From: Canibacter zhuwentaonis | GTDB taxonomy: Bacteria; Actinomycetota; Actinomycetes; Actinomycetales; Microbacteriaceae | Assembly (NCBI RefSeq): GCF_018531125.1 | Contig: NZ_JAHDSY010000001.1 | Reading direction: 5' to 3' (one strand) | Length of the DNA: 64,000 bases | Shown: piece by piece, positions 1 through 8,486 of the stretch | How positions within the stretch are numbered: the first letter of the stretch is position 1 | Layout: every line of letters begins with the position of its first letter | The notes under the pieces: model-generated | Told to the model about the DNA's origin: nothing | What the model saw: the letters and a program-made list of their open reading frames with translations, nothing else | Database searches by the model: none | Position numbers and translations under genes: made by a program

Positions 1-170
1 TCTCGGGGCTTAATTTCACCTTAGCCAGTGTTGCCTGGTGATTTTTGCTGGTGGTGGGGTTTTGCCTGACACTTGCGCCTGGGCGGTTTTACCCACTGGT
101 TTTGCTTAGGCTTTTTGGCGGAGTGGGTGTTGTGATTAATTTGCCGCCCTAGCTCTTGAGCGTGTACTAT

Positions 171-176
171 TATAAT
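171..176 (+). promoter_or_regulatory. -10 element before tRNA(UAA)
   Basis: A perfect TATAAT lies 20 bases upstream of the first tRNA. No good -35 hexamer sits at the usual 16-18 base spacing, so this is a candidate only. The rest of 1-170 holds no gene I can support. Confidence 0.45.
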
Positions 177-196
177 CGGTACTGTTTTTGCGGCGC

Positions 197-270
197 GCCC
201 CCGTAGCCCAATTGGCAGAGGCAGAAGACTTAAAATCTTTCCAGTCTGGGTTCGAGTCCCAGTGGGGGTA
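197..270 (+). tRNA. tRNA-Leu(UAA), short class I form
   Basis: The cloverleaf is complete. The 7-bp acceptor (GCCCCCG with TGGGGGT) closes with G-U pairs at both ends. A 3-bp D stem, anticodon stem GAAGA/TCTTT, and T arm CTGGG-TTCGAGT-CCCAG follow. The anticodon loop is CTTAAAA, giving UAA, which reads UUA (Leu). The variable region is only five bases (CCAGT), whereas bacterial tRNA-Leu normally carries a long class II variable arm, as the tRNA-Leu(CAA) at 52067 does. No CCA is encoded. Anticodon identity is clear; the charged amino acid is inferred from the codon table. Confidence 0.85.
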
Positions 271-586
271 CAAATTTTGTTATTTTTATTATGCGAAGGC
301 GTGAAGTTGTGATCTCTGAGTTTTGGAGTCGAGCGGTAAGCGAGATCCCTGAGCTGCAAAACCTGAGTGTTCTCTACAGAATCGCAAAGTAGTTTTGAGA
401 TTTATTTTGTAGCATCCAGATCAGTTTTAGTTCAAGCCGTAGCTGCGGTGCAGCCTTGAAAGCGTTGCCAGTGTTGTAGCTGGCGTTGTGAGTAAGCATC
501 CTCTGCGCTTAATATCGCCGCTGGCTTGTTTAGCTTGGTATTAAACAGCGCCTTCTGCTTCCAGTGTTTTAGCAGTTGATAAACTA
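271..586. other. Intergenic stretch without a gene
   Basis: This gap between the tRNA and lemA shows no convincing reading frame, hairpin terminator or RNA gene. The only element I can name is the lemA -10 hexamer at its right end. Confidence 0.5.
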
Positions 587-592
587 TAGAAT
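587..592 (+). promoter_or_regulatory. -10 element, leaderless lemA
   Basis: TAGAAT is followed by exactly six bases and then the ATG of lemA. There is no Shine-Dalgarno sequence, so transcription probably starts at or next to the start codon. The same arrangement recurs before many genes in this window. Confidence 0.5.
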
Positions 593-598
593 ATAGTC

Positions 599-1174
599 AT
601 GGATGTTTCATTAATTGTGTTTTTGGTGGCGCTCGGTTTCGTGCTGGTGCTTGGTGTTTACGTGTGGGTTACCTACAACTCGCTTGTAACGCTTCGAGCG
701 CGGGTTGATGAGGCGTGGAGCGATATTACAGTGCAGCTGAAGCGGCGTGCCGACCTGATCCCGAGTCTTGTTGACACCGTTAAAGGGTATGCAACACACG
801 AACGCGCGGCATTTGAAGAGGTAACGCGAGCCAGAGCAGAAACGCTTGCCGCGTCCGGTCCCGCGGCCGCGTCAGAGGCAGAAAATCATATGCAGCAGGC
901 GCTTAAGAGCATCTTTGCGATCGCGGAGGCGTATCCGCAGTTGCAGGCGAGCCAGAACTTTCTGGAGCTGCAGTCCGCTCTTGTTGATGCCGAAAACAAA
1001 ATCCAAGCATCGCGCCGCTTCTACAACGGCGGAGTGCGCGAGCTGAACACTAAGATTCAGGTTTTCCCCAACACGATTTTTGTACGTGGCATGGGTTTCA
1101 AAGAGCGTGAGTTCTTTGAGGTGCAAGATTTTGCGGCTATTGCAGAGCCGCCGCGCATTGACTTCGGTAACTAG
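599..1174 (+). CDS. lemA: LemA family membrane protein
   Basis: This 191-residue protein matches the LemA family over its whole length. It has one N-terminal membrane helix (about residues 4-24) with little outside it, then a helical-bundle domain containing the family-typical YNSLVTLRARVDEAWSDI and LKRRADLIPSLVDTVKGY stretches. The biochemical role of LemA is not established. It is commonly encoded next to the HtpX protease, and here htpX follows after 25 bases, so the two probably form one operon acting at the membrane. The start is the ATG placed six bases after a TAGAAT hexamer, and no ribosome binding site is visible. Confidence 0.9.
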   Translation: MDVSLIVFLVALGFVLVLGVYVWVTYNSLVTLRARVDEAWSDITVQLKRRADLIPSLVDTVKGYATHERAAFEEVTRARAETLAASGPAAASEAENHMQQALKSIFAIAEAYPQLQASQNFLELQSALVDAENKIQASRRFYNGGVRELNTKIQVFPNTIFVRGMGFKEREFFEVQDFAAIAEPPRIDFGN

Positions 1175-1199
1175 TTTTTAGCAGCGCGAGGTATTCGGC

Positions 1200-2072
1200 G
1201 TGTACAGGGAGATCCGCAGAAATAAAATAAACACCTGGCTGATTATGACCTTTTTTGTGCTCATAATCGGCGGTTTGGGTTATCTCGCTGGCGTTATCTA
1301 TAACAGCTACACGGTTACCGTGTTCATTGTGCTGGGAGCTGTTGGGTACACGCTGGTGCAGTATTTCATGGCAAGCAGGCAGGCACTAAGTATGGCAGGC
1401 GCGGTACAGATTACCGAGCGAGACAATCCGCGCCTCTATCGCACAGTTGAAAATCTTGTGATTACAACCGGTATGCCGATGCCGAAAGTGTACATTGTAA
1501 ACGACCCTGCTCCCAACGCCTTTGCGACCGGCAGAAACCCCGAGAACGCGGTTGTTGCGGCGACTACCGGGCTGCTTGAAATTATGACGGATGCCGAACT
1601 CGAGGGCGTGATGGCGCACGAGCTGGGACACGTGCGCAACTACGACATCCGAGTAAACATGATAGTTTACGGGCTGGTTGTGGCCGTTGGCATGATTGGC
1701 GATATGCTGATGCACATCACGGTATTTGGGCGCGGGCGTAATAGCAACAACCCGGTAGCAATGATTTTTGGCATTGTGGCGATGCTGATTGCGCCGCTCG
1801 TAGCAACAGTTGTTCAGCTTGCCGTTTCTCGGCAGCGGGAATATTTAGCGGATGCAACTGGCGCGCTCACAACCCGACACCCTGTTGCGCTCGCGAGTGC
1901 GCTGCACAAGCTGCAGGAGCACGCGCAGCCGTTGAAAAGGCAGCAGACAAGCATGGCGCACATGTGGATATCAGATCCTAACAAAGCCGGTTTTGTGCAG
2001 CAGCTGTTCGCAACGCATCCGCCGATAGAGAGCAGAATTAAACGCCTGCTTGAGAATCAAGCTAAGTTTTAG
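1200..2072 (+). CDS. htpX: Membrane M48 metalloprotease HtpX
   Basis: HtpX is a zinc metalloprotease of the inner membrane that degrades misfolded membrane proteins. The 290 residues show two N-terminal membrane helices (about 13-33 and 38-57), the zinc motif HELGH at residues 140-144, the downstream glutamate ligand in QREYLADAT (about residue 214), and two further hydrophobic segments between them (about 153-172 and 186-208). Length and order are normal for the family. The start is a GTG with only a weak purine stretch upstream. It follows lemA closely, a common pairing, and is probably cotranscribed with it. Confidence 0.92.
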   Translation: MYREIRRNKINTWLIMTFFVLIIGGLGYLAGVIYNSYTVTVFIVLGAVGYTLVQYFMASRQALSMAGAVQITERDNPRLYRTVENLVITTGMPMPKVYIVNDPAPNAFATGRNPENAVVAATTGLLEIMTDAELEGVMAHELGHVRNYDIRVNMIVYGLVVAVGMIGDMLMHITVFGRGRNSNNPVAMIFGIVAMLIAPLVATVVQLAVSRQREYLADATGALTTRHPVALASALHKLQEHAQPLKRQQTSMAHMWISDPNKAGFVQQLFATHPPIESRIKRLLENQAKF

Positions 2073-2199
2073 CGAGTTTCTGACGATCTTTTACAAAACG
2101 TATTTTAGGGTGTGTTTTGAGTGGAAAAAATACCGTAAAAGCGTTACTCTAGATAGCAAAGCACAAAGGGGAGCAAGCCCCTTAGAAAGGGAGAATAGA

Positions 2200-3690
2200 G
2201 TGACGGATTATTACTCGAAGCAGACACGTTTAGAGACGGACTCGCTCGGCAGTGTTGAAGTGCCGCGCAGCGCATACTGGGGTGTGCACACAGCGCGCGC
2301 GCTGGAGAACTTTCCAATTTCAAGGCGACCTATCTCTGTTTATCCGCAGTTTGTGCGTGCCTTTGCGTGCGTGAAACAGGCCGCAGCGCGCGCTAATTTG
2401 CAGATTGGCGCTATTGATGAGCAGAAAGCGCGCCTGATTGACCGCGCCTGCGAAGAGGTCAAAAACGGAATGCTGCTCGACCAGTTTATTGTTGGCGTTG
2501 TGCAGGGAGGTGCTGGCACCTCAACCAACATGAACGCGAATGAGGTTATCACAAACCGAGCTTTGGAGCTGGCGGGTCGTGAAAAAGGCGACTACGCGTT
2601 TATTAATCCGAACGATCACACAAACTGTAGCCAGTCAACCAACGACACATACCCAACCGCAATTAAAATTGCGATCGCTTTCTCGCTCACGTCGTTGACT
2701 TGTCAAATTGAGGAGCTCGCGAAGAGCTTTGAGGCTAAGGGCAAAGAGTTTGGCAACATTCTTAAGGTTGGTCGCACACAGCTGCAGGATGCTGTCCCGA
2801 TGACACTGGGGCAGGAGTTCCGTGCTTTTGGTGTGACACTTTACGAAGACGTTGACCGGCTGCGAGAAGTTGAGCGTCTGCTGTACGAGGTTAATATGGG
2901 CGCGACCGCTATCGGTACGGGAATTAACGCGTCGCTCGGTTACAAAGAAGCGGTTATTGAGCACCTGCGCGATATCACGGGAATTCCGCTTGAAACGGCC
3001 GGTGATTTGATTGAGTCGACGAGTGACACGGGCGTGTTTATTACATTCTCGGGCGCTCTGAAACGCTGCGCGCTGAAGCTTTCTAAGATTTCTAATGATT
3101 TGCGGCTTTTGTCTTCTGGTCCGCAGGCTGGCATCGGTGAAATTAACCTGCCGGCTCGCCAGGCGGGATCGTCGATTATGCCGGGCAAGGTTAACCCTGT
3201 AATTCCAGAGGCAGTGTCGCAGGTGGCGTATGCTGTTGCTGGTGCTGATGTTACAGTGTCGATGGCCGTTGAGGCTGGGCAGCTGCAGCTTAACGCTTTT
3301 GAGCCGATTATCGCTCACTCGCTGTTCCAGTCTATGACGTGGCTTGAGCAGGCATGCCTCACCCTGCGGCTAAACTGTGTTGATGGTATCACGGCAAACA
3401 CCGACAAGCTCTCTGAAACTGTTGAGCGCTCGGTTACTGTGATAACCGCTCTTGCCCCTGTTATTGGATACGCTGAGGCTGCTAAGCTCGCAAAAGAAGC
3501 GCTCGCCACGAACGCGAATATTCGTGAGCTGGTTGTTGCTAAGGGTCTATTGAAGGAGAGCGAATTGGCGGATATCCTGCAGCCAGCACGCCTTGCGGGA
3601 ATCACCCCAGACACCGAGACCGTGCGCGCCGCAGCTCATGTGACTCCGGCCACCGAAGTTGACGCCACAAGCGTAATGGGTGAGGCTTAA
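2200..3690 (+). CDS. aspA: Aspartate ammonia-lyase
   Basis: This enzyme converts L-aspartate reversibly to fumarate and ammonia in the cytoplasm. The sequence has the fumarase/aspartase superfamily features: VVQGGAGTSTNMNANEV near residue 110, the NDHTNCSQSTNDTYPT region, and the catalytic loop signature GSSIMPGKVNP around residues 323-333. The GTG at 2200 is chosen because AAAGGGAG lies six bases upstream; it gives 496 residues, slightly longer than usual for AspA. An upstream ATG in the same frame at 2050 overlaps htpX and would add a non-homologous leader. Class II fumarase is the main alternative, but the TSTNMNANEV context favours aspartase. Confidence 0.87.
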   Translation: MTDYYSKQTRLETDSLGSVEVPRSAYWGVHTARALENFPISRRPISVYPQFVRAFACVKQAAARANLQIGAIDEQKARLIDRACEEVKNGMLLDQFIVGVVQGGAGTSTNMNANEVITNRALELAGREKGDYAFINPNDHTNCSQSTNDTYPTAIKIAIAFSLTSLTCQIEELAKSFEAKGKEFGNILKVGRTQLQDAVPMTLGQEFRAFGVTLYEDVDRLREVERLLYEVNMGATAIGTGINASLGYKEAVIEHLRDITGIPLETAGDLIESTSDTGVFITFSGALKRCALKLSKISNDLRLLSSGPQAGIGEINLPARQAGSSIMPGKVNPVIPEAVSQVAYAVAGADVTVSMAVEAGQLQLNAFEPIIAHSLFQSMTWLEQACLTLRLNCVDGITANTDKLSETVERSVTVITALAPVIGYAEAAKLAKEALATNANIRELVVAKGLLKESELADILQPARLAGITPDTETVRAAAHVTPATEVDATSVMGEA

Positions 3691-3726
3691 TAGCCGCGCA
3701 ATAACCTATTGGGTTTGCAACCCTTA

Positions 3727-3770
3727 AAAACTCCCCGCTAGCTGATAGCTTAGATAGCGGGGAGTTTTGA
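3727..3770. terminator. Bidirectional terminator between aspA and FAH gene
   Basis: A 14-bp perfect stem (3727-3740 with 3755-3768, core CTCCCCGCTA) with a 14-base loop is flanked by A and T tracts on both strands. It lies between two converging genes and can serve both. Confidence 0.85.
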
Positions 3771-3801
3771 ATGATTTAATGGTTTGTTTTAGCGCTGCGT
3801 A

Positions 3802-4668
3802 TTAAACTTCAACCGCGTGGGTTGTGAGCGCGCCGATTTTTTCGATCGTTACCGTAACAACAGTGCCGTCTTTAAGGTAGAGCGGTGGTTTACGGCTGCG
3901 TCCGGCTCCGCCCGGAGAGCCGGTTGAAATTATTGTGCCGGGCTTGAGCGTTAGTGATTGTGAAATTGTTACGAGCAGCTGTTTCACAGAACGCACCATA
4001 AAAGAAGTTGATGAGTCCTGCACTCGCAGATCATCGAACTCTGTTGTTATTTTAAGCTGCTGCGGATCTGGTATTTCATCCGCTGTAACAACAACGGGAC
4101 CAACCGGAGTGAAGCCGTCAAAAGACTTGCAGCGTGACCACTGCGGTTCTGCAAATTGCAGGTTGCGAGCTGTTAAATCATTTACGACTGTGTATCCAAA
4201 AACGTGATCCAGAGCGTTTTCAGGGGTTAGGTTCTTGGCTTCCTTTCCGATTATCACCCCCAGCTCGCCCTCGTAGTCAACTTCGCGGGTGAGATGGGTT
4301 GGTAACTCAACCGTGCCGTTGTGAGGCGCGAGCGAGTTTGGGAAAAGCGAGAAGAGCACAGGACCGGCATCGTTATCAAGGCTTAGCTCGTTGGCGTGTT
4401 CACTGTAGTTAAGACCCACTGCGAGTGTGACAGGCGGGCTGATTACTGACGGACCGTACTGTAAATCGCTTAGTTTTGTGCCGGTGCCAGGTTGCAGAGA
4501 TGTTGCGGCGGATTGTAAATCTGCGTACGCTTTAGGCTCTGACTCTAGTAGCTGCTGTAGTGTTTTTGCAGCGCATCCAAGCTCAGCTGCAAACACAGCG
4601 TGAGATCCTTTAATAACAGCTAGGCGAGGTGATAAATCAGGGTTAGGAGTTAAATGCGCAAGTTTCAC
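3802..4668 (-). CDS. Fumarylacetoacetate hydrolase family protein
   Basis: The C-terminal two thirds is a clear FAH domain: metal-binding REVDYEGELGVIIGK, GYTVVNDLTARN, KSFDGFTPVGP, and the closing ISTGSPGGAGRSRKPP stretch. FAH enzymes cleave or hydrate C-C bonds of 2,4-diketo acids, or decarboxylate oxaloacetate, using Mg2+; the exact substrate cannot be read from sequence. At 288 residues it matches the two-domain bacterial form with a short N-terminal domain. The GTG start is supported by a TAAAGT hexamer seven bases upstream and no Shine-Dalgarno sequence. It stands alone, with no catabolic cluster around it. Confidence 0.87.
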   Translation of the reverse strand: MKLAHLTPNPDLSPRLAVIKGSHAVFAAELGCAAKTLQQLLESEPKAYADLQSAATSLQPGTGTKLSDLQYGPSVISPPVTLAVGLNYSEHANELSLDNDAGPVLFSLFPNSLAPHNGTVELPTHLTREVDYEGELGVIIGKEAKNLTPENALDHVFGYTVVNDLTARNLQFAEPQWSRCKSFDGFTPVGPVVVTADEIPDPQQLKITTEFDDLRVQDSSTSFMVRSVKQLLVTISQSLTLKPGTIISTGSPGGAGRSRKPPLYLKDGTVVTVTIEKIGALTTHAVEV

Positions 4669-4675
4669 GCTAATA

Positions 4676-4681
4676 ACTTTA
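4676..4681 (-). promoter_or_regulatory. -10 element, leaderless FAH gene
   Basis: On the minus strand TAAAGT ends seven bases before the GTG start. No ribosome binding site is present, which suggests a leaderless transcript. Confidence 0.45.
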
Positions 4682-4741
4682 TCTAAAACACGTCATAATT
4701 TTTTGTGAATGTTGTTTTGCGCGAGCGTTTTTGTGCTGGTC

Positions 4742-4776
4742 TGTGAGAGTGGCGAGCAGCTCACGCCGCTCTCACA
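4742..4776. terminator. Strong hairpin downstream of the wall protein gene
   Basis: TGTGAGAG and GGCG (4742-4754) pair with CGCC and CTCTCACA (4764-4776) with one T-G wobble and a nine-base loop. It lies after the minus-strand wall protein gene and before the FAH promoter. No T tract follows on either strand, so it is an imperfect intrinsic terminator or an mRNA 3'-end stabiliser. Confidence 0.5.
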
Positions 4777-4891
4777 GCAGCTTAAGCACGTTTATTTCTT
4801 AACCTCTTAGTGTACTCAAACTGTGCATCCCTCACAGTGAGTTTAGGCATCTTTATTTCCTGTAATTATCACCCCTGCTGTTAGCTGTTGG

Positions 4892-7756
4892 TCACTGTTG
4901 TGGCTTGTTTCTGCGGTAAATGCCGTAGCCTATTGCTCCAATTCCTGCCGCGGCGAGCGATCCGGCAACAACAAAACCCAGCAGACCAAGCTCAGACGCT
5001 ATTTTTTCAACAGCTCCTGTCACCTCTAAAATAGGAGATGGCGTAACCTTAACCGTTTCGTCCGGCAGACCGCATTTTCCGCGGTGAGCGACAATCCGTT
5101 CGCCATCTGGTTTAACATACGTCAGAGTTTCAACCCAGTAGTATACGCCAGGCTCACTAAAACTCACCTTTTCAGACTCGTATGCCCCGATAGATTCAAC
5201 GAGAACTGGTTTATCTAGCGCGAACACCATATTTGATGTTTCACAAACGGGAGCGTTAGTGTCCAGTGCCTTGTAGGCTGCGAATGTGAGCTCAGTTTTA
5301 ACACCGCTGCTTGTGCTTGGCAACACGCCGGATACTGTCGCGGTGTCAAAAGTTTTTTCACCAATATGCACTTCTGGTCTGGTTTTAGTCACAACCGTTG
5401 CGTCAGTAACCTCCGTTGTCTCGTTTTCAATCCCGCATTTTCCTTCGTGCAGTGTTACAGTGCCATCATCGGGGTGGGTTGCTATAAGTTTTTCAATCCA
5501 CCAGTAAACACCCTTCCCTGTTGTTTTAAGAGCATCGGAGACGTATTCAGCCTCTTGCGCAACCCCGGAGGTAACCGGTTTGGGTGCTGTTGTGGCGATT
5601 TTGTTTGCCGGAGTGCACACCGGTGAACCGCTGAAGAAACTCTGTCGCAGAACCTGTTGTATGCCCCGGTGGCGCTGTTTTACGTCCTGGTCTTCTTGTT
5701 TGATGCTTTGGTCGCTCTGTTCTGTTGCCGCGTCGTTCTGCTTTATTACGTGGTTGCTCTGTTCGATGTCGTTCAAATCGGGTTTTTTGTAGAGTTCGAA
5801 CACAATGCTTGTGTTCTCAGGAACACTGCCGGTAACTATTGCGGTATCGGTAATAGAGTCAAAAACAGACGCGTTTTTGAGTGCTTTACTAACAACTATT
5901 GGCCGCACAATTTTTGCTGATTCAGTCGGCACTCCGAAATCGTCGCAAGTTTCATCCCATATTCCGGGCGTGCTCTGATCCGCATCCACAACACACCAGC
6001 GCATTGTAACGAAGCTGTATTTGGGGTCAGTGTTCAGCGGTAGTCTGATTGCCGGGGATACTAGATCCTGCTCGTTTTTTGCGGGATCCGTTGTGACTTT
6101 AACCGTGCCTATCGCGACTGCACTATCTGGTACAGTGGCGGATTGCGGCAGCTCAACGCCAGAGTAGAGGTAGGCGGTGCCCGTTAGCGTGAGCGGGATA
6201 CGGTCACCGTTACTGTCGCGGAGCCAGTTGTCCTTGGCGCCTATTTTAACGGTGTCGGTAAACTCTGTGCCGACAGTGAGCTCTGCTGCAGACAGCTCGG
6301 TTTTGAACTTCACCGGCATTTTCCCGACCTGTGTTTCTTCTCGCGCACCAAATCCGTCAGTGTAAAAATACTTTTCGGGAAAGGCGCGGCAGCCCGGTGC
6401 GCCGCCGGAAGCGGTGCAGTCTTTTGTGCCGATTATGGCAGGATCTTGATCCGCTGTGTCGATATCCCATTTCCAGGTGTAGAAACCCTGCTCCTGAACT
6501 GTTTGAGGCACAGAAACCTGGTATGTTTGGGCGGTGCTGTGATCGCGCCTCGGGTCGGTTGTGATTTTTGTTCGCGCAACAACGGGAGCGCCCCGGGGCG
6601 CTTCGCGAGAGGGATTTAGCGCCGGGTCAGAGAGGAAAGGTCCGTACAGCGTGCCTGTTGCGGTGACTGGCATCCATTCTTTCTCGCCTGAGTCATTGAT
6701 ACGCCACCGCCAGGTGTCTGACAGCGCGGCGGTTGCTTTGGCTGGGCTGAAAGTGACCGTGTCTGAAAAATTATCGCCTATCTTTATAAACTTGGAAGCT
6801 ACCGCACTTGTGACTTCTGGTGCCCACAGAGTGTCCGCATCAGAGTAAGATGACTCAAAGTGCTTTTCTCTGTCTTTGGGTATTCGTAATTTAATTGTGG
6901 ACTGCCGACCGCCGCCGTTACCGAATAGGATCTGCTCATCGTGCACAATCTGCTTGCCGTTGAACCAGACCCTGTAATAACGGTCCCATATTCGGTCGTG
7001 CGGCGGAATACCGACCCAGCTGAGCACTGTGCCAGCCGGTGCGCCGTTTTGCCATTTCTTGGTGGTTGAATCATCGTCACTGAACCTGCCGTTGTGGATG
7101 TTGAGCTCTGTGATTCCTTGCGGGATTGCAATGGTGCCGCGGTAAGGGGTTTCGATGCTGATAGCGGCGTTGCGCTGTGAGGCAGCGCGCACCCATGAAC
7201 TCGCCTCGGCGAGCATACTGTCAGCGCGGCTGTTAACCTGCTCGCCAACCACTCTCAAAACCTTTTTCAGTTCGTGATTGTGCCCGCTGTTGCCGCCGTT
7301 GCGGTCGCGTATTTTCCATACTGCAAGCGCAACAGCGGCGGTCTGCACGTTGTCGTTTGTTTGCCCGTACTTAGAGATAATAAAGCTCATTTGTTTGAGT
7401 TCGTCGCCAGCAACTTCACCCGCGCTAATATAGGCCTTGCTGTAGGCGGGGATTGTGTTTTGCGGTTTGAATATGGGCGGGGTTTTTCGCGTAATAATCC
7501 CGATTTCAACGCAGTAAACCAGTTGACCATCCATTATGAACGCGCCCGCGCCGGGAGAGCCGCTGCGACCGTTCCAGCCAACGCCCGGGCCGTAACCGAT
7601 ATCAGACTGTGGTGTTGCCACGGCCGGGCTTAAAGTTAAAATGCTGCCCGCAATAAAAGACATTGCTAGTAGCAGTACGGTGAGAACCAAAACCGTAATT
7701 TTAGCGGGGAGCAGCTGCGTCCCGCGTTCTCGCCGAATAAATTGTTTGTGGCTCAT
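4892..7756 (-). CDS. Large secreted wall protein with thioester-like N-terminus
   Basis: The 954-residue protein has a signal peptide (hydrophobic about 20-42, AVA cleavage near residue 47), then an N-terminal domain resembling Gram-positive thioester adhesin domains: Cys82 in VYCVEIG and a later ALAVW block near residue 143. The glutamine expected in the TQxA-type motif is not at its place, so the thioester is doubtful. At least four beta-rich modules follow, each opening with a pattern like FTDTVKI or FDTATVSG and closing on a cysteine (for example HRGKCGLP, HEGKCGIE). The C-terminus is one membrane helix and a basic tail (YRRNKPQQ), with no LPXTG. A 21-bp repeat array interrupts the third module. 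An AAAGG sequence precedes the ATG. Function: surface adhesin or structural protein, inferred. Confidence 0.75.
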   Translation of the reverse strand: MSHKQFIRRERGTQLLPAKITVLVLTVLLLAMSFIAGSILTLSPAVATPQSDIGYGPGVGWNGRSGSPGAGAFIMDGQLVYCVEIGIITRKTPPIFKPQNTIPAYSKAYISAGEVAGDELKQMSFIISKYGQTNDNVQTAAVALAVWKIRDRNGGNSGHNHELKKVLRVVGEQVNSRADSMLAEASSWVRAASQRNAAISIETPYRGTIAIPQGITELNIHNGRFSDDDSTTKKWQNGAPAGTVLSWVGIPPHDRIWDRYYRVWFNGKQIVHDEQILFGNGGGRQSTIKLRIPKDREKHFESSYSDADTLWAPEVTSAVASKFIKIGDNFSDTVTFSPAKATAALSDTWRWRINDSGEKEWMPVTATGTLYGPFLSDPALNPSREAPRGAPVVARTKITTDPRRDHSTAQTYQVSVPQTVQEQGFYTWKWDIDTADQDPAIIGTKDCTASGGAPGCRAFPEKYFYTDGFGAREETQVGKMPVKFKTELSAAELTVGTEFTDTVKIGAKDNWLRDSNGDRIPLTLTGTAYLYSGVELPQSATVPDSAVAIGTVKVTTDPAKNEQDLVSPAIRLPLNTDPKYSFVTMRWCVVDADQSTPGIWDETCDDFGVPTESAKIVRPIVVSKALKNASVFDSITDTAIVTGSVPENTSIVFELYKKPDLNDIEQSNHVIKQNDAATEQSDQSIKQEDQDVKQRHRGIQQVLRQSFFSGSPVCTPANKIATTAPKPVTSGVAQEAEYVSDALKTTGKGVYWWIEKLIATHPDDGTVTLHEGKCGIENETTEVTDATVVTKTRPEVHIGEKTFDTATVSGVLPSTSSGVKTELTFAAYKALDTNAPVCETSNMVFALDKPVLVESIGAYESEKVSFSEPGVYYWVETLTYVKPDGERIVAHRGKCGLPDETVKVTPSPILEVTGAVEKIASELGLLGFVVAGSLAAAGIGAIGYGIYRRNKPQQ
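5645..5770 (-). repeat. 21-bp repeats coding heptapeptides
   Basis: Six in-frame 21-base units inside the wall protein gene encode heptads of the form x-I/V-K/E/Q-Q-x-x-x (DIEQSNH, VIKQNDA, ATEQSDQ, SIKQEDQ, DVKQRHR, GIQQVLR). The fixed glutamine at position four and the hydrophilic content differ sharply from the beta-rich modules on either side. The units are diverged but stay in register. Confidence 0.75.
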
Positions 7757-7942
7757 GTGCGCACCTTTCGTGTTAAGCGTGTTTTCTGTAAAACACTGTG
7801 CAAACTGTGTCCATAAATAGTTGCACTGAGAGATGCACTAGATTGGGTGCTGCTAAAAACCTGTGGAAAACTCGCACTTGCTTGGGGCATGAGAAACAAT
7901 TCAGTTTGCACGGCGAGCTTGTTGCGGTGTCACGGATTCGCA

Positions 7943-7999
7943 GCCGCGGATATGTACGCTGGCCGCGGATATGTACGCTGGGCGGGGATGTGTAGGCTG
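7943..7999. repeat. Three tandem 19-bp repeats
   Basis: Two identical copies of GCCGCGGATATGTACGCTG (7943-7961 and 7962-7980) are followed by one degenerate copy (7981-7999). They lie in the 444-base gap between the wall protein gene and rpsO. No gene is convincing in that gap; the short open frame there lacks a ribosome binding site and any homology I recognise. Confidence 0.8.
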
Positions 8000-8107
8000 G
8001 GGCGGAGTGGGGTGTAGATGTGCGCGCTTTGGCGGATGCGTTTGCTTGGGTGATAAGATGACGGGTGCTGTGCGCGGGCGCTCCTGGTTATTGCAAGGCG
8101 CATCTGG

Positions 8108-8135
8108 TATTATTGTTTAATTGCCGTATAACGGC
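8108..8135 (+). promoter_or_regulatory. rpsO promoter -10 and leader hairpin
   Basis: TATTAT at 8108-8113 is a plausible -10 element with a weak TGGTTA 17 bases upstream. Shortly after it, GCCGT-ATA-ACGGC (8123-8135) forms a small hairpin in the presumed rpsO leader, where S15 autoregulation acts in other bacteria. Both assignments are tentative. Confidence 0.35.
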
Positions 8136-8200
8136 CGCGGATAAAGAGAGCTAGCACACAGGGTGTTATGCGCCGCGCAACAACATAAGGAGAGCTAATA

Positions 8201-8470
8201 ATGGCACTTGATCCAAAAGCAAAGCAAGAGATTATTGCCGAATATGCAACTAAAGAGGGCGACACTGGCTCTCCAGAAGTGCAGGTTGCGATTCTTTCTA
8301 AGCGCATCAAAGATCTCACAGAGCACCTCAAAGAGCACAAACACGATCACCACTCACGTCGCGGGCTGCTGCTGCTTGTTGGGCAGCGTCGTCGTTTGCT
8401 TGGTTATTTGCAGCGGATCGACATTGAGCGCTACCGTAGCTTGATCCAGCGGCTAGGTTTGCGCCGATAA
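8201..8470 (+). CDS. rpsO: Ribosomal protein uS15
   Basis: Small-subunit protein S15 binds 16S rRNA early in 30S assembly. The 89-residue length is standard, and conserved stretches such as GDTGSPEVQVAILSKRI, HLKEHKHDHHSRRGLL and the QRRRLLGYL helix are present. An AAGGAGAG ribosome binding site sits seven bases before the ATG. In many bacteria pnp (polynucleotide phosphorylase) follows rpsO; here a strong terminator and an unrelated minus-strand gene follow, so rpsO is monocistronic. Confidence 0.97.
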   Translation: MALDPKAKQEIIAEYATKEGDTGSPEVQVAILSKRIKDLTEHLKEHKHDHHSRRGLLLLVGQRRRLLGYLQRIDIERYRSLIQRLGLRR

Positions 8471-8486
8471 GGATTTAAATAATCTA

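Noticed and set aside
2635..3318. Minus-strand frame of 227 codons opposite aspA
   Set aside because: Shadow of a conserved enzyme gene with no features of its own.
7798..7995. Small plus-strand frame before rpsO
   Set aside because: It lacks a ribosome binding site, reads through the tandem repeats and has no recognisable sequence.
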